Source: an uncultured Bizionia sp. (GTDB lineage: Bacteria; Bacteroidota; Bacteroidia; Flavobacteriales; Flavobacteriaceae). Taken from it: 64,000 nucleotides of DNA. Shown one piece after another: positions 44,405-53,512 of the stretch (position 1 is the stretch's first letter; every line of letters begins with the position of its first letter). The translations under genes and the position numbers were made by a program. The notes below the pieces were generated by a model. The model saw only the letters and a program-made list of their open reading frames with translations. It made no database searches and was not told the DNA's origin. The stretch spans positions 124,001-188,000 of the forward strand of contig CANMCF010000002.1 in the NCBI GenBank assembly GCA_947496215.1, read 5' to 3'.

Positions 44405-44579
44405 AGATCTCAAAAGTACATGTTTAGAGCTCTCTAATTATATATTATCTACGTTAAGGCTAATATTGTATGGTTTATGGATAATATAATATCATATTAC
44501 ATTGTATTTGGATTGAATAATACAGCCTAAACCTTCTAAAGTTCTATGATGTTGACGTATTTGATTCGGAAAAATGAAA

Positions 44580-45179
44580 CTATCTATTCCATAGAATGGC
44601 AATTACCTTGGAATCCTCAAGGTCGTCGAAAGTATAGTTTTCCTTGTCAGGACCATTGTAATTGGTCAATGACATTTCATAAGATATCTTGGAGCCTTCC
44701 TTATGGAGATAGATGTGAAAATGGTCTGTCATTATTTTAATGTTGGAACGTTTGCTTTTGATGTCGGTCAATGTATTGCCGATTCCAATGCCATAGACAT
44801 CTGTTATTTCCGAATTGCCTTTTATCGAAATATGGGACAAGACGTTGTTTTCGGTGTCAGGTGTTGAGAAAGTCACATCTTTGTCCATGGTATAGTAAAA
44901 ATAATCAGGGCCATCTTGTTGTCCGACTTCTTTTTTTATTTCTGTATTTGAGAAATGATTTGTCAATGTCGATGTTTCCAATGACATTCCTTTTTTCAGT
45001 TCGAAATCGCCCAATGCATCCTCTTTCAGAACCAATGAATTCGTGTTTGCATCTGTAGCGGTTTCTTCAATTGATGCAGGCTTGTTGTCAGTTTTGGAAA
45101 CGGGGCCTTTTTTTTCTTTGCAAGCTGTAGAAATCATAATGAAAAACACGCATACGAAGGATTTTATCATTTTCATCAT
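44580..45179 (-). CDS. Lipoprotein of unknown function (intact copy of the duplicated gene)
   Basis: A 199-residue protein with SPII signal (FVCVFFIMISTAC). The C-terminal half contains a short beta-rich domain with VYGIGIGNTLTDIKSKRSNI, a pattern seen in some small Bacteroidetes lipoproteins where a fixed GIGxTL turn precedes a helix; I cannot name the family. A truncated copy lies at 42292-42675. It is on the same strand as, and upstream of, the 3-hydroxyproline genes, but the insertion and the duplication separate them. It probably predates the duplication as neighbour of the reductase gene. Confidence 0.75.
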   Translation of the reverse strand: MMKMIKSFVCVFFIMISTACKEKKGPVSKTDNKPASIEETATDANTNSLVLKEDALGDFELKKGMSLETSTLTNHFSNTEIKKEVGQQDGPDYFYYTMDKDVTFSTPDTENNVLSHISIKGNSEITDVYGIGIGNTLTDIKSKRSNIKIMTDHFHIYLHKEGSKISYEMSLTNYNGPDKENYTFDDLEDSKVIAILWNR

Positions 45180-45390
45180 AGGAATTTTGTGAACTATGAT
45201 AAAGATATGAAAATTAAGGTTAAACCTGATTTTTAAAGTAGTAAGGAAGCATTTAGACTATCTTTGTGGTTGAATATCACTATGTTTAAACTAAAATAAT
45301 ATCAATTATGGATAATATAGTACAGGTTGACTTTTTTGTGAAAGGCTATCTTTAACGAATTAATAATACCCTTAAGCAAAAAACAGATCG

Positions 45391-46704
45391 ATGAATACAT
45401 TTAAAGGAATACTCATATTATTTTTGATGACAGCGAGTCTTTTCTCTTGTAAAGAAGAGAAAGACCCATTGGAAGGACTGACTTTCGAAGAGCAGTTGAA
45501 GGTGCTTTTTCCGAACTCGGAAATTAGTGCTGTCGACGTGAAGGATCATTTCACGGAAGCTTTTAAAATGGTGTTGAAACAGCCGTTGGATCATGGTAAT
45601 CCAGAGGCAGGTACATTTGACCATCACATATATCTATCTCACACAGACTATTCCAAACCAACGGTCTTGGTTACCGAAGGTTATGGCGCAAAACATAGAA
45701 CGTATGAATTGAGCAAGGTTTTGAAATCCAATCAAGTGATGGTGGAATATAGACTTTATGGCAATTCTAGACCAACACCACTTCCTTGGGAACACCTAAC
45801 CAACGATTTGGCAATAGAAGACTATCATAATCTGGTAACCAAGTTAAAGCGATTGTATAAAAACAAGTGGTTGTCCACAGGTATTAGCAAAGGAGGAGAA
45901 ACTGTTTTGATATACAAATCCAAATACCCAGAAGACATAGATGTGGCGGTACCTTATGTGGCACCTTTGATCAATACGCAAGAAGACCCAAGAACAGAAG
46001 AACACATCAATTCTGTTGGTACGGCAGAATGTAGAGCAAAAGTCACAAGATTCCAACGCTTGGCATTGGAAAACAGAGAAGCTGTATTGGCAGAAATGGA
46101 GCGTGTATCCAAGGAAAAAGAAATGACATTTATTGATGTTCCAATGGAAGAAGCCTTTGAATATGCCGTTTTGGAGTTTCCGTTTTCGTTTTGGCAATGG
46201 GGAGGAAAGTGTGAGGATATCCCAGATGAGGCTGCAACACCTGAGGCACTTTTCAAATATGTAAATCAAATCGTGGGAGTTGGGTTTTATAGCGACAAGG
46301 GATATTACAAATATTTACCTTCATTTTACCAACATATAAATGAATTGGGATATTACGGGTTTGATACAACTCCTGTGAAAGACCTGTTGAAGATAGTGCA
46401 CAACCCTACCAATAAAAGGTTTTTGCCAAAAGGAGTGCCTATTGCCTATAATCCGGATTACATCAAGAATGTCCGTGATTATGTGGAAACCAAAGGAGAC
46501 AAAATACTATACATAAATGGAGCCTATGATACTTGGGGAGCTTGTGCGCCAAAACCAAAACCCAACGTGGACGCTTTGAAAATGACATTGGCAGGAGGTA
46601 GTCATAAAACACGCATCAAGCACTTCTCTGAAGAAGATCAGAAAAAAATATATGATAAACTGCAAGGATGGCTTGGAGAAGCCATAGAGCTATACCCACT
46701 ATAA
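45391..46704 (+). CDS. S37-family (PS-10) tripeptidyl aminopeptidase-like serine peptidase, lipoprotein
   Basis: A 437-residue exported peptidase with an SPII signal (FLMTASLFSC). QPLDHGNPEAGTFDHHIYL and LVTEGYGAKHRTYEL match the S37 N-terminal region. The nucleophile motif is WLSTGISKGGETVL, and NGAYDTWGACAPKP and GGSHKTRIKHF near the end fit the Asp and His of the triad. S37 enzymes release tripeptides or short peptides from N-termini. Another peptidase near the hydroxyproline genes fits protein-derived nutrition. Its 3' end overlaps the convergent DUF4407 gene by 6 bases. Confidence 0.85.
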   Translation: MNTFKGILILFLMTASLFSCKEEKDPLEGLTFEEQLKVLFPNSEISAVDVKDHFTEAFKMVLKQPLDHGNPEAGTFDHHIYLSHTDYSKPTVLVTEGYGAKHRTYELSKVLKSNQVMVEYRLYGNSRPTPLPWEHLTNDLAIEDYHNLVTKLKRLYKNKWLSTGISKGGETVLIYKSKYPEDIDVAVPYVAPLINTQEDPRTEEHINSVGTAECRAKVTRFQRLALENREAVLAEMERVSKEKEMTFIDVPMEEAFEYAVLEFPFSFWQWGGKCEDIPDEAATPEALFKYVNQIVGVGFYSDKGYYKYLPSFYQHINELGYYGFDTTPVKDLLKIVHNPTNKRFLPKGVPIAYNPDYIKNVRDYVETKGDKILYINGAYDTWGACAPKPKPNVDALKMTLAGGSHKTRIKHFSEEDQKKIYDKLQGWLGEAIELYPL

Positions 46705-47799
46705 TATTTTGGTTTGTCTGTCGTAAAAGGCCTCTTGTTGTTTTTTCAATAGGTCTCTTGCCATTTTCTTCTTGTAGGCGTAAATTTCTTCTTCGGTCGA
46801 TAAGTCTTCGTATACCTTGTCATTCAATGCGTTGTCTGCATTAAGCAATACACTTCTTTGGTGAGTTTTTTGAGCTGTCCAGGATTTGATTTCACCTTCC
46901 AAATCCTCCAATTTAAAGTCATATTCTCCTTTAGGAGATAGAAGCTTGGCAAAAATGGGAGAGGTTTCTATTGCTAGAAACAAAAGAAAAATGAAAAATG
47001 AAGGAAGCCATGGCAATGTTCCCAATGCACTAACACGAGCCATCAAACCATCGAAACCATCAATGATGGGTTGAGAAGTGGAAACTTGAGTATCGTATTC
47101 TTCCTTGAGATGGGCCATTTCCGCTTCGGCAGCAACTATTTTGGATTTGTTTGTTTCTTTGAGTGTCTGCAATTCAGCCAAGGCTGCATCGTGTTTGTCT
47201 CTTTTTTCCTTGTATACCGGTCCTTTGCCCAACAATTTTGTGCCAGCTGTACCTTCTGCTTCATTGATGTAGGTATCATAAAGTGCATTGACTTCCGTTT
47301 CCTTGTCATCGATTTCTCTTTGTAACGTTTGTATGTCTTGCTGCAAAGCTTTTGTCTTTGGAGCGTACTGCAATGCAATTTGATCCTTGTTGGCTAATGT
47401 CAAGTCATTCTTTTGCTCTAAAAGGACTTGGTTTATTTCTTTTTCGAAGATTTTCAGTTCCAATGGTTTGGAAATGACGACTGCTATTATTACAGCCAAC
47501 AACAAACGAGGAGAAGCTTGTATGAGTTCGTCGATTATGTTGTTGCGTTTCTTGATGGTGGAAACGATGAAACGATCCAAATTGAATATGAGTAGCCCCC
47601 AAACCAGACCAAAGCCTATAGCGGCGAAAACATTGTCAAAAACGGTATATAGGGCATATGACGATGCAATGAAGGCCATCAATGCCGTAAAGAATACTGT
47701 GGCACCAATACCAGCATATTTGTTTTGTTCTCCTATGGTGGAGCCTTTTAAGATATCGGTATCTGCTCCAGAACAGATGATAAAGAATTGTTTTAGCAT
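46699..47799 (-). CDS. DUF4407 membrane protein
   Basis: A 366-residue membrane protein. It has three hydrophobic segments near the N-terminus (ATVFFTALMAFIASSYALY, FAAIGFGLVWGLLIFNLD, LLLAVIIAVVISKPLEL), a long coiled-coil region (residues about 120-245) and another membrane segment (PWLPSFFIFLLFLAIETSP). LDRFIVSTIKKRN and AIETSPIFAKLL are typical of DUF4407. Function is unknown. It is convergent with the S37 peptidase gene and appears to be a single unit. Confidence 0.85.
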   Translation of the reverse strand: MLKQFFIICSGADTDILKGSTIGEQNKYAGIGATVFFTALMAFIASSYALYTVFDNVFAAIGFGLVWGLLIFNLDRFIVSTIKKRNNIIDELIQASPRLLLAVIIAVVISKPLELKIFEKEINQVLLEQKNDLTLANKDQIALQYAPKTKALQQDIQTLQREIDDKETEVNALYDTYINEAEGTAGTKLLGKGPVYKEKRDKHDAALAELQTLKETNKSKIVAAEAEMAHLKEEYDTQVSTSQPIIDGFDGLMARVSALGTLPWLPSFFIFLLFLAIETSPIFAKLLSPKGEYDFKLEDLEGEIKSWTAQKTHQRSVLLNADNALNDKVYEDLSTEEEIYAYKKKMARDLLKKQQEAFYDRQTKIL

Positions 47800-47858
47800 A
47801 ACGATTAATTTGATTGATAGAGTATTAGAACGCGCAAACTAGTGATTTGTTACACAGA

Positions 47859-47880
47859 AAGCCTCGAATTTTCGAGGCTT
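47859..47880. terminator. Terminator hairpin
   Basis: AAGCCTCGAA and TTCGAGGCTT form a 10-pair stem with a TT loop, followed by TTTT on the plus strand. It lies 26 bases beyond the 3' end of the BlaR1-like gene and upstream of the DUF4407 start, so leftward termination of the BlaR1/BlaI transcript is the likely role. Confidence 0.75.
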
Positions 47881-47905
47881 TTTTAATCTTGAATGAACAA
47901 GGGGG

Positions 47906-50215
47906 CTATTTGTTTTTTATCGTTATTGGCTTTTTGGATATCTCAACAGTGGTTTTTCCTTTGTTCGTTTTAGAGGAAAGGTTCAGTTTTTTATTGTTTT
48001 TGAGTAATTCTATTGCTTTGTCAGATGATATCTTTTTTCCCTCGAAAATGAATACTGCATCTTTTTTTGCCATGTCTATGGCGAAGTCCAAAGGTGATTT
48101 TGGAGGAGGTGGAGGAGGTGGCAAGTCTGATTTTTGGCCTTTTATAACTTTTGGACTAGGTGCCGGTGGCGGAGGTGGTGGGTTTTTTGATAGATCTACT
48201 CTTTTTACAGTTGACTTAGTGCCTTTGGATTGAGATAGTTTGACTATGTATTTTCCTCCAGACATCTTTTGGGTTAACATATCCAATTTTCCATATTTTT
48301 TGTATAACCCTATTGCTTTCTTGGCAGTTGTCTTTTTCCCTTCATAATAAATGACATCACCATTCTTTTCCATTTTTTTGATATACTTTTCAAAAGCAAC
48401 TGGGCTATCTGGCTTTGGAGCACTTGGTGGCGGTGGAGGCGGAGGTAAGTTTGATAGCTCCCCTTTCACTACTTTTGGGGAGTTGGAATACTTTTTATTG
48501 TTTTTGTCCACGAGTTCAATCAATACAGGAGTCAATGTTTCATCTTTTGTCTTGATCATGAAAAGTTGTATGTTTTGACCAATTGCTGCACTTTCTAGAT
48601 TCCTTCTAACTTTTTCATTGCCGATTAATGTGTTTCCAGTAATGCTTTCAGTAGGTTTTCCTGGGAACTTTATTTTAAATTTGGTGACAGCATCTCCTGT
48701 AGTTGTCGAAAGAATAAGCCCTTCTATTCCTTTTTTGGATAAGAACAAAGTACAGTCATCACATTTGATGCCATTTACGACAGGAACTGTTTTTCTAGAC
48801 TCAGCAACATTATCTTCAATTGAACTTGCTAGTTGCAACTCTTCCTTGACTTCATCCATAGCAGTTTTGGTCTTCACTTTGCGAAAGGTGTTTTCAAAAC
48901 CTTTTTCTGTGTATAGACGAAATTGATAAGGTTGGGAGAATTTGTCACTTCTCGCATTTTGATGCACAAAACTGCCTATAAAATGAACGATATCAGTGAA
49001 TGAGTAGTTGTTCAACTCTTTGTTTTCAATATTTTTTCCATCAATCCAAATAGCATATGCTGTTGCGTCCTTCCATGATTCAAATTGACTCTTCGATGGC
49101 TTTTTTGCCTTTACGTCTTTTAGGTTCAACCCAGGAACTTGAGGGTATTTTTCTACGGAAGCCTTTTGTTTGTCGGACATCAAATCGTAGATGGCTACCA
49201 TTCTCTTGTATTTGCCGCCATTTATTCTATTCTTCGTTTTGTATTCTTCCATAAATGCCTTGTACTCATCTATCATATTTTTAGTGACACCTTTGTTGGA
49301 AGGGGGTTGTTGTATCGTAGCCATGTCAATTATGGGGTCTACTTCTTTTTCTACTTCTTTGGTATTGCTAAAGCTAAAAAGCAACCCTCCCAAAAGGGGA
49401 AGTAGCAATAGGCTTCTCAGCCAAATGGATTTTTTTGATGATTTTGATTTCATAATTGTAAATCGTTTTTTGATTAATGAATAATTTATGGCATTTGCCA
49501 ATGCCGTTTGTGATGCGTCTGATGAGAACGCTAAAAGAATTTGTTGATAGGTCGAGGAATTTATTCCTTGATTCAAAACCGCTTCGTCTGCCAAGAATTC
49601 GTGATTCAACTTAATGGCTTTCTTGCTTAGGTAGACTAAGGGATTAAACCAGAAAATTACCTGTAGGAATTCAATGAAGAGGATGTCCAAACTGTGTTTT
49701 TGTTTGGCATGTGTTTCCTCATGGAGTAGAACTTCCCTAGGTATTTGTTGTGTTTCAAATTTTGTTTTGTTCAAAAAGATGTAATTGAAAAAAGTATGTG
49801 GAGTTATCGAATCCAACAACAAGACACGTGTATATATGTTGCTTTTGTATTTTGGGTTTTTCTTTATCTTAGTTACGATTCGAAACAGGTTGATGGAGAA
49901 TTTCATTCCAAATAGCAGCACTCCCAAACCATAGATGCTCCATAGTACAATGGGTAAATAACTTCTGGTTTCTTCCAATGTTACATTGCGAGGTACTATA
50001 TCCACTGCTGGAATAAGGGGTTGAAATGACCCCAAGACCAGTTCGGGTTCTATGTATTCTGTAAATGTGATCAAGGGAATGATGATAGATAGTAGCAAAG
50101 CAGCGAGCAAATAAAATCGCTTGAAGGTATGAATAGACTCTTTTTCAAGCAATAGCTTGTAGAATATTAAAAATATCGTCAAGCAGGCACTGAATTTCAA
50201 TAGGAATAAAAGCAT
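47906..50215 (-). CDS. BlaR1-type M56 transmembrane peptidase with proline-rich repeat tail
   Basis: A 769-residue sensor-peptidase. The N-terminal 300 residues hold four or five membrane helices and the M56 motif VLLHEETHAKQKHSLD (HExxH) facing the cytoplasm, followed by FWFNPLVYLSKKAIKLNHEFLAD. The long extracytoplasmic part is not a penicillin-binding domain. Its last 200 residues have two copies of a 60-residue unit (VAFEKYIKKMEKNGDVIYYEGKK... and LDFAIDMAKKDAVFIFEGKK...) separated by SPKV[VI]KG linkers and three runs of 6-7 prolines. The BlaI-type repressor gene lies 2 bases upstream. The signal sensed is unknown. Confidence 0.87.
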   Translation of the reverse strand: MLLFLLKFSACLTIFLIFYKLLLEKESIHTFKRFYLLAALLLSIIIPLITFTEYIEPELVLGSFQPLIPAVDIVPRNVTLEETRSYLPIVLWSIYGLGVLLFGMKFSINLFRIVTKIKKNPKYKSNIYTRVLLLDSITPHTFFNYIFLNKTKFETQQIPREVLLHEETHAKQKHSLDILFIEFLQVIFWFNPLVYLSKKAIKLNHEFLADEAVLNQGINSSTYQQILLAFSSDASQTALANAINYSLIKKRFTIMKSKSSKKSIWLRSLLLLPLLGGLLFSFSNTKEVEKEVDPIIDMATIQQPPSNKGVTKNMIDEYKAFMEEYKTKNRINGGKYKRMVAIYDLMSDKQKASVEKYPQVPGLNLKDVKAKKPSKSQFESWKDATAYAIWIDGKNIENKELNNYSFTDIVHFIGSFVHQNARSDKFSQPYQFRLYTEKGFENTFRKVKTKTAMDEVKEELQLASSIEDNVAESRKTVPVVNGIKCDDCTLFLSKKGIEGLILSTTTGDAVTKFKIKFPGKPTESITGNTLIGNEKVRRNLESAAIGQNIQLFMIKTKDETLTPVLIELVDKNNKKYSNSPKVVKGELSNLPPPPPPPSAPKPDSPVAFEKYIKKMEKNGDVIYYEGKKTTAKKAIGLYKKYGKLDMLTQKMSGGKYIVKLSQSKGTKSTVKRVDLSKNPPPPPPAPSPKVIKGQKSDLPPPPPPPKSPLDFAIDMAKKDAVFIFEGKKISSDKAIELLKNNKKLNLSSKTNKGKTTVEISKKPITIKNK

Positions 50216-50217
50216 GA

Positions 50218-50583
50218 TTACTTGTTTTTTATTTCGTTGTCTATAATGGCTTTCAAATCTTCCAGCTCTTCTTTGGATAGATTGGTTTCCTTGGTGAAAA
50301 AAGATGCGAATTGTGAACTGCTATCGTTAAAAAAGTTCTTTATCAAACTATTTACGTGCTTTGAAAAATAATCTTTCTTTTTTACCAAAGGGAAATATTG
50401 TCTGGAATTTCCGAAGCGCTTGTAATCGATGAATCCCTTGTCCGTCATTCGTTTCAATAGAGTCGCAACGGTAGTCGTGGCAGGTTTTGGTTCTGGATAG
50501 GCTTCCAATAGATCTTTCATAAAGGCCTTGTCCAGTTTCCAAAGATGGTTCATCAAGTCTTCTTCTGTTTTTGACAATTGCAT
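50218..50583 (-). CDS. BlaI/MecI-type transcriptional repressor
   Basis: A 121-residue winged-helix repressor. MQLSKTEEDLMNHLWKLDKAF and TTTVATLLKRMTDKGFIDYKR are typical of the BlaI/MecI/CopY family; the C-terminal half is a helical dimerisation and cleavage region. The M56 peptidase gene follows after 2 bases and would inactivate it by cleavage. Two TACAnnTGTA operators lie 24 and 52 bases upstream of its start, so the pair is autoregulated. Confidence 0.93.
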   Translation of the reverse strand: MQLSKTEEDLMNHLWKLDKAFMKDLLEAYPEPKPATTTVATLLKRMTDKGFIDYKRFGNSRQYFPLVKKKDYFSKHVNSLIKNFFNDSSSQFASFFTKETNLSKEELEDLKAIIDNEIKNK

Positions 50584-50606
50584 GTTACTACGTTTTTAGA
50601 GTTAAC

Positions 50607-50620
50607 TCTACAAATGTAGA
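50607..50620. promoter_or_regulatory. BlaI operator 1
   Basis: TCTACAAATGTAGA has 6-bp inverted arms around AA and contains the TACAnnTGTA core known for BlaI/MecI. It is proximal to the blaI start. Confidence 0.82.
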
Positions 50621-50634
50621 ATTAATATCTGTAT

Positions 50635-50648
50635 TCTACAAATGTAGA
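50635..50648. promoter_or_regulatory. BlaI operator 2
   Basis: A second identical TCTACAAATGTAGA, 28 bp centre-to-centre from operator 1. The flanks (ACTC on one side, GAGT on the other) make the two boxes a larger inverted arrangement. It lies 25 bases beyond the stop of the DoxX-like gene, which is transcribed toward it. Confidence 0.82.
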
Positions 50649-50673
50649 GTTGTTTTTTTTGAAGAAGATAAAT

Positions 50674-51990
50674 TTATCTATTGAAAGGGGTTTCGTTTAT
50701 CCAATTGAATCCTCTCGACTTTAAAAGGAAATTTTCTGGGTCTTTGCGAAAGAGAACAATGCTTAGAGTATCAGAATCTATAGTGCCATTTAATTCCAAA
50801 TAGTCTTTACTTGAATTGTCATAAGTGAAATTTGGAGTGTCAGATTCCGATTTTTCCCTATTGAAGACAATTTGATTTGAAATGGAATCCGGTTTAAAGG
50901 TGTAATGTTTCTTTTTTCCGTCCATACTCTTTATGGTAGCTTTGTCCTTACGATCTATTATAAGGTATCGCCAACGATTATGATCGGTGACCAAAGGAGG
51001 GATGGTGTCACTGTTCCTAATGAAATGACGAGCTTCCCAAATACCATACAATGTTGGTTTTTCTCTGTTTTCTCCATACTTTTTAGTGCTGGAGAAATTG
51101 TTGAAGCCATAAAGCCCGGTAATGCCAAAAATGAATAACAATTTTATGCCTCTAACGACCTTTATAATGTCTTTGTCGTGCATGTAAGGCGAGAAATAGA
51201 CAGCTTTCTTTATTGTGTGATTGGTAAAGAACAGTCCAAATAGACGTTTGAAATCCGTAAGCAATAAGATTAAGCTCATTAATAGCAAGTGGAGTGAAAA
51301 TAGTTTTACGGGAATGTCATAACAGAGATTCATCATAAAAACGTTGCCCATAACCGCCAAGGACAACAAGGCACCAAAAGTTTGGGTGCGTTTGCTTATT
51401 AACAAGTATCCGGCAAGGACTTCTGCCAAACCTGAAAAGACAGTATAAGCCTTTGAATAACCCATAAAGGTCCAGGCAAGGCCCATTGGAGACATTTCTC
51501 CCAAGGGTTGCAATAGTCGAGTTAGGTTTGGAACAGAAAATTGTAGGTAGAATACTTTTGAAAAACCGTATACCAACAAGAAGAAAATGAGTACTGATCT
51601 CAATAATATGGAGAAAACCCAAGCAGAGGTATCGTAAGACTTCCTTTTTCTATCTATCACGGATGCCACCATTGTCACCAACAATGCAATGAAAATCAAT
51701 AGAAGAACTTGAATGTATGCAAAAGTCGTGTCTCCACTTCCATATCCTTTATGGGAAAACTCATAGCTTATGTTCAAGATGTTCTTTCCGACCCAATAAA
51801 CAATAGGGCTCCATAGCCTTCCTGAGAATATGGAACAGCAATATAGTGTGAAATAAATGAAAATAAACCTGAAGATGACTTTGTTCCAAAAGCTCCAGAT
51901 TTCCTTTTTCTCTCTTGTGAAAATCATTGTTTGTGGTATTTTAGTTGGGTTGTCTTGAATAACGGTTCGAATATCATTTTCATTGTACAA
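50674..51990 (-). CDS. DoxX-like multi-pass membrane protein
   Basis: A 438-residue membrane protein with about 8-9 hydrophobic segments over residues 35-310 and a soluble C-terminal domain of about 130 residues. The middle segment SKAYTVFSGLAEVLAGYLLISKRTQTFGALL is of the DoxX/terminal-oxidase-subunit type (quoted in part: GLAEVLAGYLLISKRTQT). The C-terminal domain has a lipocalin-like strand pattern (RWRYLIIDRKDKATIKSM). Function is unknown. It lies just upstream of blaI on the same strand, but the BlaI operators are between, so it is probably a separate unit. Confidence 0.75.
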   Translation of the reverse strand: MYNENDIRTVIQDNPTKIPQTMIFTREKKEIWSFWNKVIFRFIFIYFTLYCCSIFSGRLWSPIVYWVGKNILNISYEFSHKGYGSGDTTFAYIQVLLLIFIALLVTMVASVIDRKRKSYDTSAWVFSILLRSVLIFFLLVYGFSKVFYLQFSVPNLTRLLQPLGEMSPMGLAWTFMGYSKAYTVFSGLAEVLAGYLLISKRTQTFGALLSLAVMGNVFMMNLCYDIPVKLFSLHLLLMSLILLLTDFKRLFGLFFTNHTIKKAVYFSPYMHDKDIIKVVRGIKLLFIFGITGLYGFNNFSSTKKYGENREKPTLYGIWEARHFIRNSDTIPPLVTDHNRWRYLIIDRKDKATIKSMDGKKKHYTFKPDSISNQIVFNREKSESDTPNFTYDNSSKDYLELNGTIDSDTLSIVLFRKDPENFLLKSRGFNWINETPFNR

Positions 51991-52099
51991 TCATTGTTTT
52001 TTGTCAGAGTCTTAGAATTGTTTAGCATCTGAAAATCTGATTTTTATAATATTTTTGGTCCATTTTTTTATAGTATATTTGAAAAAAAAACTAAAAATC

Positions 52100-53464
52100 A
52101 TGAAACAAATTACGAGTATAACATGCTTTTTTCTGTTTGTCATTTCCTCTTTTGGGCAAACAATTACAGATATCATAAACGAAGTGGACTTAAATTCAAT
52201 GACTACTACAATCAGAGAATTTACGGGAGAACAAACTACTGTGGTCAATGGGAATACGGTAACCATTTTAAACAGACAACAAGGGAACAACGACTTGGCT
52301 GCGGATTATCTGGTTGAAAGGTTTCAGGAATTGAACAACATTGCCGTTACAGACCAATCTTTCAACAGCAATGGAAGAAACATTGTAGGAACCCAATTGG
52401 GGAAGACCAATCCAAACGACATCTATTTGATTTGTGCACATTATGATTCTGTTGCAGACTATTGTGCAGATGACAATGCCAGTGGTGTAACCGCCATTTT
52501 GGAAATAGCTCGCATCTTGTCCGAACAATGTTTGGACAACACCATTGTATATGCGCTTTGGGATGAAGAAGAAATCGGATTGCGTGGTTCTAATTTTTAT
52601 GCAAACTTGGCTCAGACCAACGGAGATAATATCCTAGGGGTGTTGAATATAGATATGATGGGGTATGATGGAGACGACGATGACGATTTTGACATAGATG
52701 TAAGACAAGGGGATGCAAGTTCCATCGCAATGGGAGACGATATCGTCGATATTTTAAATACTCCTGCCTATGGCTTTACTTTAAATGCCAATGTAGTTAA
52801 TCCAGGAACTTCAGCCAGTGACCATTCTAGCTTTTGGAATCGAGGCTTTCCTGCGGTCTTGGTAGGGGAATCATGGGAAAACAATGATCAAACACCTTTT
52901 TACCATTCATCGGGAGATCGCTTCAGTACTTTGGATATGCCATATTTTCACCAATTGACCAAAGTGATCATGGGGTATATGGTTACCAAAGGAGGACTTG
53001 TAAACGTTAACAATGCGGTGACAGTTGTAGGGGACACACTAACGGCAGATCAAGTTGGGGCCAGCTATCAATGGATAAATTGCGATACAAATTCGCCTAT
53101 TTCTGGGCAGACAAACCAATCCTATACAGTAACAGTTGATGGAAACTATGCCGTGGAAATTACATCTGGTAATTGCACTGAGAGGAGTTCTTGTATCAAT
53201 GTAGATGCGCTAGGTGTGGTTGGATTTGAAATGGATGGTCTCAAAGTTTATCCAAACCCAGTTTCTACTACTTTGAATATCGATTTGACAAATTACGAAG
53301 ATGCTAGATATGAAATCATAAATATCAATGGAGAAGTCGTTTCAAATGGTGAAATTACAAGTGAGACGTATGGCGTAAATGTTTCGAACATGGCACAAGG
53401 TGTTTATTTCGTCAAGTTAATCGTTGATCAAAGAAGCAATATTCAGAAATTTATCAAGAACTAA
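52100..53464 (+). CDS. M28-family zinc aminopeptidase with T9SS sorting domain
   Basis: About 454 residues from ATG 52100, which gives a clean SPI signal (MKQITSITCFFLFVISSFGQ); the frame is open upstream but without a signal. Metal ligands are His/Asp in CAHYDSVADY and CADDNASG, Glu-Glu in LWDEEEIGLRG, Asp in NIDMMGYDG and His in SASDHSSFW, so the site is complete. A cell-surface domain is followed by a T9SS type A tail from VYPNPVSTTLNIDL to IQKFIKN. The enzyme should be secreted and remove N-terminal residues. It adds to the window's peptidase set. Confidence 0.9.
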   Translation: MKQITSITCFFLFVISSFGQTITDIINEVDLNSMTTTIREFTGEQTTVVNGNTVTILNRQQGNNDLAADYLVERFQELNNIAVTDQSFNSNGRNIVGTQLGKTNPNDIYLICAHYDSVADYCADDNASGVTAILEIARILSEQCLDNTIVYALWDEEEIGLRGSNFYANLAQTNGDNILGVLNIDMMGYDGDDDDDFDIDVRQGDASSIAMGDDIVDILNTPAYGFTLNANVVNPGTSASDHSSFWNRGFPAVLVGESWENNDQTPFYHSSGDRFSTLDMPYFHQLTKVIMGYMVTKGGLVNVNNAVTVVGDTLTADQVGASYQWINCDTNSPISGQTNQSYTVTVDGNYAVEITSGNCTERSSCINVDALGVVGFEMDGLKVYPNPVSTTLNIDLTNYEDARYEIININGEVVSNGEITSETYGVNVSNMAQGVYFVKLIVDQRSNIQKFIKN

Positions 53465-53512
53465 CCTTTATGGGCTGATTGAAGGTTTCCACAATCTAAA
53501 GAGACAAGGCAT

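Larger units (their letters stand above)
42676..44980. repeat. Tandem duplication, unit 2 (interrupted by insertion)
   Basis: The second copy of the 1.33-kb unit. Subtracting the 969-bp insertion at 42697-43665 leaves about 1336 bases, matching unit 1 within a few bases. In this unit the reductase copy has decayed with frameshifts, while the lipoprotein copy at the far end is intact. In unit 1 the opposite holds, as expected for a tandem duplication with break points inside two genes. Confidence 0.88.

Noticed and set aside
45307-45354. Small open frame MDNIVQVDFFVKGYL upstream of the S37 peptidase gene
   Set aside because: Only 15 codons, no support beyond an ATG; the region is more likely a leader or promoter.
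47960-48500. GGT/GGA-rich tracts on the plus strand as G-quadruplex regulatory elements
   Set aside because: They are fully explained as the antisense of polyproline codons in the M56 gene.
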